A stretch of DNA of 64,000 nucleotides. Source: Nymphaea colorata (Eukaryota; Streptophyta; Magnoliopsida; Nymphaeales; Nymphaeaceae). Location of the stretch: the NCBI RefSeq assembly GCF_008831285.2, contig NC_045150.1, positions 9,436,001 through 9,500,000 on the forward strand. Direction: 5' to 3'. Positions 25,628 through 39,008 of the stretch are shown here, piece after piece. A program made the position numbers and the translations under genes. Positions within the stretch are counted from its first letter, which is position 1, and the number at the start of each line of letters is the position of its first letter. The notes beneath the pieces were generated by a model. The model was not told the DNA's origin. It saw nothing but the letters and a program-made list of their open reading frames with translations, and searched no databases.

Positions 25628-27015
25628 TCAAATAGAAGCTGCTTCAACTGCATGATCTTTTAATATTGCCAACAACTCATGAACACCTTCAGGATCATAT
25701 AGTTGATTTTTCATTCCATCAAATCTGTCTTCTGTCGTCCAAGTGTAGCCAACTGGGTTTCCATTTTCTGACCGATGCAGTTGATTTTCTCTGTCCTGTT
25801 CCCTCACTCAAACCATAGGTAGGAGGATAGGATCTTGGAAGAAACTAAAGTGACTGTGTCTTTCCTAGTTTCAACTTTGTGAATAATTCTACCATATCTC
25901 TCATGGTGATATAGGTAACTAACTGGATCAGATTGATCCTTAAATTTCCCTAAAGTCATACAGTATGCTGATAGTATGCCATTTACAGTGATCCAATTTG
26001 CATTGATGCCTTCTTCTTGCATTTTTTGGAAAAAAGATACAACTCATTCACCTTGGCCATGAACAACAAATCCTGAAATCATTGAATTCCATATCACGGT
26101 GCTGCTGCGATGTGCTCTTTCAAATGCATGAGCAGCAGACTCAATGCAGTCACATTTGGAATACATAGTGATTGTGGCAGATTGAACTGAATATTTTCTT
26201 TGCAACCCTGACACAATTGATAAACTATGTATTTCTTTTCTTATTCCCAGCGAACCAAAATCTGCACAAGCTCTTAGTGCTGCGGTTAAAGAAAAAATGG
26301 GTCCAGACGGATGCCAGAATTTCACATTTGACATCATACTTTCAAAGCTAGGTCAACATTTCGATTCTTAACATGGTCTGAAACTATGGAAGTCCATGAA
26401 ACTATATCTAACGTTAGGTTATCCATCCTCATTTTGCAAAAGAACTTCTGAGCTTCATCTACTTTTCCACTTTTGGCAAGTCTTGAGATCAGTCCATCCC
26501 AAACGACTATATTCCTCTCAAAGCTTTTGTTGAAGAGTTTCATTGCTGCAGAAAAACTTCCCATCTTAATATATGTCTCAACCAGCGTGCTCTGCAAATA
26601 AACATTTTTCAAGTTACTTCTTATACTTAAACCATGAAAAGATTTTCTAACTTTTAGAGCATCAACCAGGATGCATGCCCTCAAAATACTTGTAATAGTG
26701 ATGCAATCTGGTTCAACACCACATTCTTGCATCAAATTGAAGACTTATAATGCCTCTGTTCCATGTTCATGGTCCATATAGTTAGATATTAGTGTATTCC
26801 ACGAGCTTGGGTTTTGTTTGAACACAAGTGAATCGATTCTGTTAAGAAGTGCCTTCTCATCATCTAACAGTCTGTTGTTCACATAACCTTTGAGAAGAAT
26901 ATTTCATGTAACTAAATCAGGTTTCATGCCTGCCAAATCCATCCTGTGAACCAAATCTAGAGCATTATTTATTTGATCTTTCTTAACGGGTTAATCCTCA
27001 AGCAAGTAGCTTATA
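25628..27015 (-). pseudogene. PPR-protein pseudogene (3' part)
   Basis: Minus-strand fragments in different frames together spell a pentatricopeptide repeat protein. Recognisable pieces are GMKPDLVT (near 26,920), WNTLISNYM, CGVEPDCITITSILRAC (near 26,700), WTSIVSDHVKN, LTAALRACADFGSLG, ITMYSKC, WNSMISGFVVHGQGE (near 26,060) and INANWITVNGILSAY. The C-terminal part, GYTWTTEDRF and a tail ending AVEAASI, stops at 25,628. Disablements are TGA at 26,904-26,906 where Trp is expected, TAA at 26,745-26,747, TGA at 26,044-26,046, a frameshift near 26,335 and at least one more near 25,800. PPR proteins bind organelle RNA; this copy cannot make one. The 5' half is missing. Confidence 0.85.
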
Positions 27016-28744
27016 TACTAGAATGGGACTCGAGAGGTGACCAAATTCAGAGGGGAAATTTGGGAGGCTCTAGACAAGACTCAAAAGAGAAGTGAGCAGA
27101 CATATGGAAGAAGAACATCCTAGCTAAGGCATCTAGTTCCTCTACTTACCATGTGAGGGATGACTTCCTACGATGGACAAGATTAAAAGGACGGGTAGTC
27201 TACCCTTGCTAACGGATGCTCTCCATGTCATAGAAGGGAGGAAAATGATGCTCATTCTTATAAAGTGCAACATTGCTCACTGAGATCGGAAATTGTCAGT
27301 CAGCATATTTGGTAGGAAACACCTGTCTTGGCCAAGTGTGAGCAAAGAATTCCAGTTTTTTACACGGTAAGATGCCAATCGGAGTGGCTTAGGAAATGCT
27401 GGAGAGAGTGCTTTCCGTCGGTGTGCTAGAAACTGTGGCAGGTCATAAATTTAGTTGTTCATGTACGCAGTATATAAAAATATAGGGTGGGAGCAGCTTA
27501 GCGTCAATTCCAAGGAAGTAAAAAAAGGTGGTATGAAGCTGAATATGATTTACTTGTCCAGTGATTAAACATTCTTGAATCATTGAACAGGACTATTGCA
27601 ATCGTCACAACATCGAAAGATGGAACAGAAAGATGAAGAATGTGACAGAAGACACGTAGGTGCTCCCTGTGAAGTGGAGGAGCTTAGATACTTCCAAGAA
27701 CAACAGATGGTCTAATCACCGATCTGCCTCCAGCTGGGGTGGGACATGATCTACAGAGTGAACTCCCCAGCAGATCGACAAGCAATTGGATAAACTTATT
27801 AACGCAGGTCCCCTTGCGGACCATTTTTTGTTAATCCTCTTAACGCAAGCCACAACTTGTGGACCATTTTTTGTTTTGATTTCTGTGTTTTTGCTTTGCC
27901 TCTCTGGTCCCGCAGGATGGCTTGGCCGGTTTTTGGTTGTGCCTTTTTGTTGCCCTGCGCCTCGTGTCATTCCGCTGTCATATCCATTTTTTAAGCAATA
28001 ATGGAGGGAAGTCTATCCCCCAGCATTTCCCGATGAAAAGAAAAAAACAAATTTTGACACAAAAGTTTAGATCCGATTATTAATCGGATTCATATTTGGA
28101 ATCAATTTTCCCCACCGATCTATCAGGATCTCGAAATCGAAAAGGACACCCAATTCTGATTAAGTGCAAAATTTTGGACACAATTTTTGTTAACTTACAA
28201 TTCAAATCCAACTGCCAGTTGGCATGTGTCGAACATTATAATACAAAAATAGCTATATCCAATATTCCATATCCGCCAATCTATCCAATTACAAGTACCT
28301 TTTTTCAAGTCACAATTTTATAAGATGCTTTGACCAAATCTAATTCACAGATATGATGCACCTATTTATTTGGCAACAGAGGGAGAACCTTAAGAAAGCA
28401 CGACAAAAGATCGATCCTTGTCGAATGAACCGAGACACGGTTGGGATCTTAAAAACACTGTCCCATAGTTTTTGACACAGCAAACTCGTAATGCAGCTCA
28501 AGTAAAAATTCTCAGTGGAGTTGGTTCTCAAAACACTCGTTGCGGTGCGATGCTCTAATCATTTTCTCCTTGTATTGAAAAGCAAAGCTAAAAACAAAGG
28601 CTGCACAATCACAGAAGGTTATATCTACAAGCAGGTTATTCCAAAACAGAATTGCATTCATGCACAGACTGAACATAGACAGCCAGAACTGCATAGGCTC
28701 AAAAATTGCCACTTAACAGTGGTAGGAGAATATCATCCTAAAAC
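27016..28744. other. Spacer, possible old retroelement tail
   Basis: No gene is supported. Positions 27,720-28,010 are GC-richer and T-rich in a way seen at 3' ends of plant LINEs, with TTTTTGTTTTG- and GGCTTGGCCGG-like parts, but no reverse-transcriptase motif was found. The rest is featureless. Confidence 0.25.
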
Positions 28745-31086
28745 TCATGAGCCCCTTGATGTTCTTAGCCGAGCCTGCTGCCCTTCTAACCTTGCTTCAA
28801 GCAATTTGGCTTTGAGCGTATTCTCCTTCACTCCAGATGGCAACTTCACTGATCTTTCAGAGAAATCCAGCTCTGGAGATCTTTGATGGTAACCCCATTT
28901 CTGTACAGGGCTTGCTATCTCATGCACACCACTTACGCCTTTATCCTTAGAACCCACAATAGAATGTACATTCCATGAATAAGATTCTTCGTTGTGATCA
29001 ATTTCAGACCAGACCCTACCGCCATTGGAATGCAGTGACTGGCCCCTGACTGGCTTATCTGTTAGATGGTTCGTGCTATGAATAATGTGTCGAATTGATT
29101 TCCTGTCTTGGCAGCCATCTTGCACGTCAAAGTTTTCAGGATTTTGACACACGGAAATTTCAATCTGATCGGATTTGTCAGCTTCATCTTCATCAAGATT
29201 GCTAGTATGAGCAGCACTTGTCCTGTCTGCGAGAGGCGCCCTGCTTCCTGTTCTGCAACCATTTATCTTCTCTTTGAATTGTAGTTGAAAACTGGAAGAA
29301 TTTCGATGGCTGATACTATGTCGAGAAACTACATTTGGCTTAACATAGTTAGGTTTGTTAGCCACTTCAAGATCATCAGCAGCATTGCTTCCACGAGAAT
29401 TTTTCTTATCATCATTTGCAGCATCTTCACCGTTCTTGTTAAAACAATGCAAGTCACTAGCAATCGAATCTTCATCCCCAGCATACTGAGGTGCACTGGT
29501 GGCCTCGTTTAAGGGAACAGATTCAAGTGAGCGCCGACGGAGCCAATCATCCTTCAGAGCCGTATGAAGATAATTGATAACCTTTGAGTCTTGGGATTGT
29601 TTATTTCTGAGAAATGTTTCAATTTCAAAGTTTAGTCTATCCACCATCATGCTCTTCTCATCGGAGTCATGATTTGCATCTGCCAATTTCATCTGTACCC
29701 TCTCATCTAGCCAAGCTTCGGCTATATGCAGTATAAATCTGTCATCTCGTTCAGCTGGTTCTTTCTCATGCTTTTCTTTCAGGTTGCGAACTTCTTGTTC
29801 ATAATCTCCTATCCCCTTTGCAAATTCATCACAGAGATCTTCCAACACCAGTCTAGCTTTCCTCTCTTTGTCCAACTCTTTTACAGCCTTCGAAAGTGCC
29901 AACTTCATATCAGCTACCTCTCTCGCTAGCTTCCTGTGTAGGCTCTCTGACCTTCTCCTCAGTCTCCTCTCGTTGTCAAGCTCTTCCCTTATGGACTGAA
30001 CCGCTGCTTTAATCCTCTCATGCTCTCTGCTCTTCCTCATCAGCTTGTCCTCTGCATACTGTTTCATCAATTCATCTATTTCTTGACGATCTTCTTGCTG
30101 CACTTGAATCAATTCGTGAACCTGAGCACGTGCATGATCTCTTTCTAGTTTCAGTGTCTTAATGATTGATGCATTAGATGTCTGCTGTTCTTCCAGGATC
30201 CAAATTCGGTTTAATACTTTCAACAATTCTGTTGATGTTTTAAGATTACAGCCGAGTTCCCCAGGCCTGCTCTTGATGTCCAATGAACTACTTGGTGTAG
30301 TAGCCTGATTATATGCTCCACCCTTTTGAAAAAATAAAAACAAAAATAAGAGAATTGAAACTTGCATTGCATATGAAACAGTGGGGTTGACCATGAAACT
30401 CCTTTAGAACAATTAGTTCAACAGAAACAATTACTTCAAACTGATGGTATTGGAACACAGAAACATAAATGGAGAATCACTGCTGTCAAGCAAAACAAAG
30501 AACTGAAAATGGATCAAGAACTTGCAAACCACAATATTCAAGCATCAGCTGTACCTTACAATTGTTATGTAAAAGTTAGCAGTAAGTTTACAATAGATTA
30601 CCAGTCACCGAATAAGAGCAATGACTCTTACCTCCATTGAACTAACATAACTGACAGGAGATACAGGCTGCAGGGCCCGGTCATTTCCATTAATTAACTT
30701 CTGATGTTCAATCAATGATGCAGCAACTTGCCTCGTCAGACTACCATTACTTGGTCGCTGCAGGGATAGAAGTTCTGGGATAAGGAAAGAGGACGTACAG
30801 TGCTCAGATCTATTTACTTTCTGCTCCATGGAGCAGCACAAAAATTGTAAATAGATTCTCATTTGAGAAAGATCCCATGCATGAAATAGAGTAAATGAGT
30901 AAAGTTATACACAAAGAAGGCTCTGCAGGTAGGCCAACAGAGAGAGAGAAGAGAGAGAGGACAATGAAAAATCATTCACCAGAGTCAGTCTAAAAGTACT
31001 AAATCTGAGGCAAGAACTGCAAGACTTAATGCACATACTAAAAAAATACTTTCAATGGAGAGCAAGAAACCTGCAATAGAAAATGG

Positions 31087-31142
<56 letters not shown>

Positions 31143-32794
31143 ATGTAAAGAATTGATAAATTCAGTAACGCACAAACTAAAGGTATACTTGCGAAACCGA
31201 GAAAAAGAAACCTGCAAGAGAAAAGCAAACCAACAGAAAGACCTGATCTGATCAATGTAAAAATAAAACCTACCGTACAAAAGGCAGTACGATCAGCTTA
31301 AAAAAAAACAGTAGAACTAGCATGTACCAATCTGAAGAGACGCTTTCATAAATATGTAGATATCCATATCCATGTCCCAATTTTTCAGTAAGTAGCCAAG
31401 TTCAGTCTCAACTCTACCTCGAGAAACTTCAGAATACCAAGATAAGTGAAATTCATCTAGCAATTAGAAGGTAGACAGAGAAGACGTTGACAACAAGACA
31501 CGCATGCTGCAGCCAAAGATATTACAACAAAGCTACAGAATTACTTAAAAGTGGTACCTACAACAGAAGGAAAGGCAACCATCAAATCGTGCAGCATCAA
31601 CATAAAAAGCCTATTTAATAAAACTCTCGTTATATACAAAATATAATGCCTTTAAACAACCGTAAATCCGCAAACGAGATCATGGCAAAGCTCAATATAA
31701 AGTAGCCATAGAGCATAGGACCACCCTTCGATCATGATTAATGACATGTTCATACGAACCAGAAAGGAAACCACTAAGCATAATGTAAACACACAGCGAG
31801 AGATAGAGAGAAACGAAAACTCGCGAAGAGCAAAACGTCAAACTCATTATACGGCTATTAGAGAGGATAAGAAAAGAAAAAGAATCAAACCACAAAAACA
31901 GAGAAAACAGACAAATTACAAGCCATCATGAGATAAAAACATACAGAAGAAGACGGTACAAGCGCATTCTCCTGTAAGCTAAGGATTAGACTGAATTTCC
32001 GGCAAGTTGAGAAAAAGTTAGCAGCCAAATAGGTGGTTACATAAAAACCTATCAGATCAAGGATGAATTGATCCAAGAAAAAAAATTAGAAGAAAAAAAG
32101 ACAACTAAATCAAATGGATACTCGAATTCCAGGATGCCCATCAGTCAACAAGCAAAAATTAACCCATTATAGAAAAGAAAAAGTTCAGAGAAAACAACCC
32201 ACAAATCTTGACCACAAAACAACGAATTAACCACTAAAAAATCGTCACCACGACGTTAAGAAACAATCACTAATCAGTGAATACCCACTAAACTGCCCAC
32301 TCTAAGAAAAAGAAAAACATCCAGAAGAGAAGTAAAAACAGAGAGAAAAGGGTCACCTGATCGTGAGTTGGGCTGCGAGAAGCATCATCCAAATGAGAAG
32401 GAAAATCAAGGCCTTTCTCTTTACTCCTCCCTACCTTCCTGACAACTTTCTTCATTTTCCTACCGGAATCTGAAGGTGGTGGTGGCATAATCTTCTGAAG
32501 CTCCCAGAGATTAGCGCCAAGCTTCCGAGCAGACACTGTTAGACCCTTCCCGTTATCTCCGCAATAAATTTTGCTGCCACCCTTTTCATCATCACTCAAC
32601 TCCATTTTCCATGTGGGCACCGGGGTCAAGGCTCCTCCTCTCCTGCCTAACAAGATCCCTTTCCTCAACTTTATGCCCAAGAACTCCTGCTTTTCTGCTT
32701 GCTCCCCAACTACTAATTCTTTACTTTCACCACCATCCACCTTTAATTGCCCACCCTCATTTCCAGCCAGCCCCTCCTCATCCTCCTCCTCCAT
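28745..32794 (-). CDS. Coiled-coil protein, At5g41620 / BRANCHLESS TRICHOME-like family
   Basis: Three minus-strand exons: 32794-32357, 30820-30632 and 30322-28745. All junctions are phase 0, giving 734 residues. The N-terminus has GRRGGALTPVPTW (50-62) and SARKLGANLWELQ (88-100), both family hallmarks. Residues about 235-450 form a long charged coiled coil beginning LKTSTELLKVLNRIW, with ERRLRRRSESLHRKLAREVA and AWLDERVQMKLADA. The C-terminus ends in LKAKLLEARLEGQQARL. The family includes Arabidopsis At5g41620, At1g64180 and At1g50660 and is related to BRANCHLESS TRICHOME; the biochemical role is not established. The second-exon acceptor could shift by a few bases. The large introns hold GA and AT-rich repeats. 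The leader just upstream (32,860-32,920) is a CT-rich run on the plus strand. Confidence 0.9.
31089..31139. repeat. (GA)n microsatellite in intron 1
   Basis: An uninterrupted AG run of about 50 bases lies within the first intron of the coiled-coil gene. On the gene's strand it reads as CT. Confidence 0.95.
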
Positions 32795-34092
32795 CCCACA
32801 AAAAAAAAGAACCGGGTCTTTGTTTCCTGTCTACCTCCTTTCTTTTAGGTCCTTCCAGTAGGCCCTCTCTCCCCCTCCCCCCCTCTCTCTCTCGCACTCT
32901 CTCTCTGTCTACAGTTCCTTCTGTAATTCCTTTTCTTTTCCCCTTTTTGTGCTTTTCTAGAGGGAGCATGTTGGAGCGACTCGAGAGTACAGCTCTGAGG
33001 TTTGAGTGCAGTCCAGCAGACACATGGAAGTTTTCTGATGTGATTGGATTCGGTCTAACAAAGAGTAGATCTCGAGGGGTGAGGTTTTGGCATTCTGATT
33101 AATGGAAGCTTTCACTCAAGTGTGCCTTTGGTCCTTTCTGTAGTCAACAGCATTCTTTTAATTTTCGTTTCTTAAATTAGAGTTTACAGAGAACATGCGG
33201 AATGATGAAACCTCGCCCTCTACCTAGGCACCTAGCTTAGCAGGCGTCACATGATTCTGGATTTCTGGGCCTCAAAACTCAAGATATTGAAGGTTTTGCT
33301 CAAGATCCTCAACCGTAAAGGAATTCATTCTGATTGTGGTACAAGGGAGGTCCTCTTTTTCTTCTACCAGAAATTGGTTTCATGGTAAATTTCATGATTT
33401 TTGCAATTTTTATGAAGTATAATTAAACTAAATATGCAGCAATTAAACACTCTGTGAGAACATTTATAGCTTTCCTAATTTTTTAGGCTTCATAATTGCC
33501 GAACAAGCTCCATGAAGAGTAAACTTTTTAAACAAAATGGTGAGGAATTCTAAAACTTTCGACTTTTTTAACCTCAAAATTTGCGGAAGCATGTGATTGT
33601 CCGGCAATTTTTTTAATGCATCTTACGGTTGAATCACCTGAAAAAGAAAAATAAACAAAGGTCTAGGCTTGACTTTTTCTCAAAATTTTCACTTATTAAT
33701 TTATTGAAATTTTTTAGAGAAAAGCTCACTTCATTGGAATAATTGGAATAAATGGAGCAAGCGATACGGGTGTACAAGCACCACTTGCTTGCGACCCAGA
33801 CCCGTTTGGAACTCAGTCCATAGGAATCCGAGGAAACGAGGAGGATTGTCAAACTCCACTTGTGAATCCTTTTTTAAATACAAAAATCCGCTGGACTAGA
33901 ATATCATCAAACATTGAATTCCAATTCACTTCAAAATCTTATTTTAATGGTTGACATGGTACTACTTATTTCAAATAAAATCGGACCCAATTAGATTTTG
34001 CAAGTTCATAACATTACCTTGCATAAGTGAGAGGAGAAGAAATAAAAAAATCCTAAGTTGACGAGTTTTAATTGAAACTCAATTTTGTAATC

Positions 34093-34097
<5 letters not shown>
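32795..34097. promoter_or_regulatory. 5' flank of the coiled-coil gene and spacer
   Basis: Positions 32,795-32,970 are strongly pyrimidine-rich on the plus strand, hence a GA-rich leader on the gene's strand, with CT runs at 32,867-32,907. A start site cannot be placed. Beyond about 33,100 the sequence is AT-rich and nothing is recognised. Confidence 0.35.

Positions 34098-34151
<54 letters not shown>
34098..34151. repeat. (AT)n microsatellite
   Basis: About 53 bases of uninterrupted AT dinucleotides in AT-rich noncoding DNA. Confidence 0.95.
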
Positions 34152-34155
<4 letters not shown>

Positions 34156-34691
34156 AACTGAGTAACGTTAGCTGACTATGGTTGAGGCTAGGGCAAGTCT
34201 CTCATACTCGGAATTATTTTAAAAATGCAAAAAAATTTAATGTGATATGACTTGTTGCTAAATGCCGGGTACAAACTTTTAAAATATGAAAAAAAGAAAC
34301 TTTTAAATGCGATATGACTTATTTTTAAATGTGATACGACCCGTTTTCAACCCTCCCCACTCATTTCCACTTCTATTGTGTGACATGACTTTTCCTTGGT
34401 CTCCCCCTCTTAAAAGTTAACCCTTGACAAATTATTTTAAACTTTGTTTTAAATCAATTAAAAACTTAATTAAGTAAACAAGTACAGAATCAACAAATTT
34501 TAATGTTGAAAGGATATGTCATGGATGTTGTTAATGCACAGCAGCAGTAATAGACAAATATCTACGGAGACCTCATTCTGGCTTCAAGTCATGATTCCTG
34601 TTTGTAAAATAGTGAACATTTTTGAATGACAAGAGAGATCGAGAGTTCTTTTTGGATGTGTTGGATTCGACAATTTCATGTGAATAACCTT

Positions 34692-34888
34692 CTACTGTTA
34701 AGAATTATATTTGTTTTATATTTTTTTAGGAAATAAAATCTCAATTTTTTAACCATTAAAGTTTGAGATTTTATATATAATATATATATAGTATTTCTAA
34801 ATTTGGTTTAAATCAAACTTTGATGGTTAAAAAATTGAGATTTTATTTTTCAAAAGAATATAAAACAAATATAATTCTTAACCAGTAG
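34692..34888. repeat. MITE-like inverted repeat, about 197 bp
   Basis: The left arm (about 34,692-34,768) and right arm (about 34,817-34,888) are near-perfect reverse complements. Paired landmarks are TTAAGAATTATATTTGTTTT with its complement, and AAATCTCAATTTTTTAACCA with its complement. The arms differ by a few small indels. The centre is about 48 AT-rich bases. The form suits a small hairpin MITE; no target-site duplication was identified. Confidence 0.75.
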
Positions 34889-37016
34889 TAGAGGTACCAT
34901 GGGGCTGGTGTGGGCAACTCTCCAGACTATAAACCTTTGTAAAATTTTTATTTATCATGTATTTGGCTCAGGCATAGGCATAGTAAGTTGGATAAGTGCC
35001 CTCAGCTAAAACTTTTGGACTCTGACACTGTTTTTAACAAGAAAAAAATAAACCCTTTTACTATGTATGCCAGACTTTGATGAAGGGACCATTGGTTCTT
35101 GTGACATTGAATTGTGGAGATTAAATTGCACTAGCAAACAATTTTTTCAAGAATACAAAAATACTCTTCCAGGAAAGAAAAAGAAAGAGCAAAAGAGGGA
35201 AACAAACTTTTCTTAAACAAAACCTATTGTCTCCTTTCATGAGTAGTTTGAACGGGTGAAAGGACAACTTGATATATGTAACTTGGTCAATATCAATGTC
35301 GACTTCTGATCTATTTGGAATCAATGGCCTACATTATTCTCATACAACCTGATATATGAAGGTTGATACCTATTTGCTTCTATATATATATATATGAAAA
35401 CTGTCACCCCCCTGCTGCAGAGACTGAAGAGAAAACGATATTTGTTGCGTAGAATTCAAAATTCAATGGTCATTAAAATAAAATTTTAAATTAAATCTAT
35501 AACATGTGCTAAAATTTTAAAACTCAGCAGCTACTTTCTCATTCTTAAACCACAAGCACACACATTCCTTTTACATGCCGTATAAGTACATAGTCCAAAC
35601 AAAAACAAGCCTACAATAAATGATTTGCAGTGCAAATTTAGAGACTTGATTAAAAGTGACACTCAGACGTCTTACTCAAAAGCTCTATCTCACTCAACTG
35701 AAAAAGAAAATGCTCAAAATAGTGAGTCCTAGTGACTCTGTGAGCATAGTTACAGTTAAATTTCACACTACTCAATCAACAATTTACATGACCCACAACC
35801 TATTGAAATTAAACTAAAATTAGTTTTTCTTAATTACTTTTTATGAAACTCTTGATGTTATTTAACTATAAGTCTAATGCAATATCTAAACTTTTTATTC
35901 TTAGCAGCTTAATGAATGTACGTAGCGCATCATGATGTGTTCCAATATATGGGCTAAACCATTTTATATTACATTTCCGTTTATTATTTATAGCCAACTT
36001 TACTTTACTATCAATAAACAAAGCATGCTATAAAATATGCTGTAACAACCATAATAGAAGTCCAATGCAACATGTGACTGCGTATCTCATTTTCTATGAA
36101 CATAAGCAAATCAAGATTATATCTTAATCAGCCATTCTAAAATCTGTTGTAAGAATTCATATAATTATCCAGCCATTTGTATATTAATTCAACTACCCTA
36201 AATTCCACTCATCAACTAAACAGAACAAACACGCAACAAATCTGTCATATATAATAGAAAGCCCTATTTAATATGATCTTTATATATATATATGAGAAAA
36301 GGAAAATATTACAAATAAAATAAGTTTGAAACTTCGTTTCAAGATTACTGGAAAAAGAAATAATGCAGGACACGTGACACCAACTGCTTCATTTTCTACT
36401 TTTCGATCGGTTTGCGGTCGATCGAATAGACTGATTGAAGGCGAATACTTCGACAACTTTGGTAGCATTGGGCAGTACTTGCTCTGCTACTACTGGAGAC
36501 ATTGGATTCTTTGAGCGAAGCAGGAAGGAAGCAACTCGTAGTGTGACCACCGCAGCTGATTGCGGCAGAAGCAAACAAGGGAAGGTTAGCATCATATCGC
36601 GAGCGTTCCAGGTTCAGTCATCCATGGCGGACGAAGCCAATTACGGAGGAAACTTTACAGCTTCTCGCGTTGGACTCCACCGTATGTCGTCCTGCATTAG
36701 CCGCTGTCAATCGTCTGCTGCGTCGTCTTCTTCCCATTGAATTCGATAATAAGTGGGCTCCAACCCCATTTAATGAGAATCACAACTGAAATCCTTTTCG
36801 AATTCCATCCCTGTACAATGCTTTTGTCCGGAAATACACCTTTAGATTCATAGGGATGCACTTGACTTAGAGAAGATAAGTATATCATAGAAAATACCAT
36901 TCTCTCATTTTATAAAAATATCAAGCAGTACTTGATGAGCACTATGGTACTTGATGGGGCCCGGGCTCTCGTATGTGCCATACAACATTTTTTTTAAGGG
37001 ACGACTTGGAACTTAG
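34889..37016. other. Gene-free stretch with one GC-richer segment
   Basis: Most is AT-rich with short AT runs (35,380 and 36,280). Positions 36,326-36,760 are less AT-rich and carry open frames on both strands. On the plus strand, 36,435-36,740 reads 101 codons, including MADEANYGGNFTASRVGL. No family is recognised and the competing frames are equally open, so this may be a gene fragment or simply non-coding. Confidence 0.3.
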
Positions 37017-37446
37017 TAGGGCAGCACACGAGCCCAGTCGAGCTTGAGTTTGGTCTGGACTCGGCTCAAAAAAATAGAGCTCGAGCTCGCCTTGAACTCG
37101 AGTCAAACTCTTATAACAAGCTCGACTCGACTACACAAAATCGAGTCTGAGCTCGGCTCATTTAACTCTTTAGGCATTGACTCGTGTAAGCGTCAACTCA
37201 TGTAACTCGTTGAACTTATGTAATTTGTGAATCCGGTTTTGATAATATTATATAGAGTACCGGTTTGCGAGTTGAGTCGAGTACAAACGAGTCGAGTTCA
37301 TGAAACTTGAACTCAGTTTGTTTATCGTTTCGAGTATCTTTGTAAGCTCGAACTCGGCTCGTTTATAAACGAGTCAAGCAGAAGCCGAGTTTTTTCGAGC
37401 GAGTTCGAGTTGAGCCCGAGTTGGCTCGGCTCGTTGTGCAGCCCTA
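37017..37446. mobile_element. GAGCTCGAG-rich TIR element
   Basis: The element begins TAGGGCAGCACACGAGC and ends with the reverse complement of TAGGGCTGCACAACGAGCC, giving imperfect terminal inverted repeats about 430 bases apart. The interior is a dense run of CGAG/CTCG words (GAGCTCGAGCTCG, TCGAGTTCATGAA). Elements with GGGCTGCACACGAGC ends are common small TIR repeats in plant genomes. A related, more decayed segment lies at 48,430-48,690. Confidence 0.65.
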
Positions 37447-38597
37447 TATGCGGCCAATCTCCATTTCAAGAACTCAAAGAAAATATGTCAGGATTTGGAT
37501 ACTGAATGAAAAAAAACATCCCACTTAGTTACATGATGCTAATTGGTCTTTTGCTTTAATCTATCTTACTGTAAACAGTCAAGAAAGAGCTCTCTATGTA
37601 CCAGATCTTTAACCCAAGATGGTTACTCTTACAATTGGTATCTACTTATATGATCCTGCTTTTTAGCTTGTATGAAAGGGGAAAAAAAAAATAGAATTGC
37701 TTCTCAAGTCCATTATTCATAATAATCACCACAAGCACTTGGGCCAGGTAAGGGGGCTTGATGGTTTATAATTTGCATGGGTCCACTTGGGGTTGCTTGA
37801 GGCCAGCTAAAGTCCGGGACTGAAAAATCAGCCTGTCGAGCAGTGGCAGAGCCAGAAATTTTCAACGGAGTAGCAATAGGAATTTTTTGTTGCGGAGAAG
37901 ATGCAGCAAATGGTACAGATACACATGTGGGCTATGTGTGGGCAATTGCCCACATGTGGGCTAGCCCGTTAACCAATTAAAAGCTAAAATTTTCTTCATT
38001 CTAGTTAGGTAAGTAATAGTCATGCTTTTTAGCAGTTGGTAGAACAGCGGCTAAGCTACTAGTAGGCAATCAAATCTACTAGCTTAATTAGCGGTTTGTC
38101 CTTTTAAGTTTTGATGACTTGTGAAACATGGTGTTTTTTACTGCCTTTGAGACCGATCTACACGTTAAGAGGGCGTTTGATATACCCTGAATCATGGAAT
38201 GTTAAAGAATTAAAATGCTCAATGTTTTGGAAATCGAAATTATTAAAAAAATGAGGGATTTTGTTTTGAGAATTAGGAAACTGAAACCTGAAGTTTAGAT
38301 TCAATTCCAATTTGATGAGGAATTATGGTTATGAAACTTTCATTCTTGAATCAAAATTCTAAATCATCGAACACCCAATGGGAAGTTGATTCCTGCAAAT
38401 TAAATAATAAGGTTTAACCTGCAAAAAAAATTGAAAAGAAAAAGGAGTTATTTATAATACCGATGAATGCTTCCTTGAATGTCACAAGTAGTTTTGGAGA
38501 TGTACATGCAGACGTTTATTTATGTGTTTAAGAATAAAATAAACATAAAAATAAAAAAATTTCGATTAGAACATGTTCTCCCCAGCTCCTCCCTTAC
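37447..38597. other. Gene-free stretch
   Basis: Nothing coding is seen. At about 37,846 a phrase GCAGTGGCAGAGCCAGAAAT resembles one end of the GGCGGAGCC-type TIR repeats described below, without a detectable partner. A 26-base duplication around TGCCCACATGTGGGCTA lies near 37,925-37,965. Confidence 0.35.
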
Positions 38598-39008
38598 AGA
38601 GGTGTCAATATATCTGATTTGAAATGCATATCCAATCAAATCATTTTAAAAAAATCACATATGAATAAAAAATTAATATCTCATTAAGAAATTGGATCGA
38701 ATACCAATTGAAGAAATGACATTCGATCAGGATTTGGATATACATAAATATCTGACCAGATTCGGATTCAGTTTCATGTTGGATTTAGTTTAAAAAAAAT
38801 ATCTATATCCAATGCTCTTATATTTTGAAACTCGGGCAGATGCGGTTCAAAATTTGAATTTGAATTCAAATTTGAATTTGAATTCGAATTCGGATATGAA
38901 TGTAAAAAACAGATTCGAATTGAATTCAGATGCAGATATGCCTTTTTTTCATTTGTATTCAAATCCGAGACTATATATCACAATTGAATCCTATCCATTG
39001 ACGTCCCT
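38598..39008. mobile_element. TIR repeat family GATGTCAATAKATC, copy 1
   Basis: The copy begins AGGTGTCAATATATCTGATT and ends with the reverse complement of AGGGACGTCAATGGATAGG, so its ends are imperfect inverted repeats about 410 bases apart. The interior is built of AATTTGAATTTGAATTC-like words. Two further copies lie at 39,516-39,750 and 49,768-50,162. No transposase is present. Confidence 0.65.
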
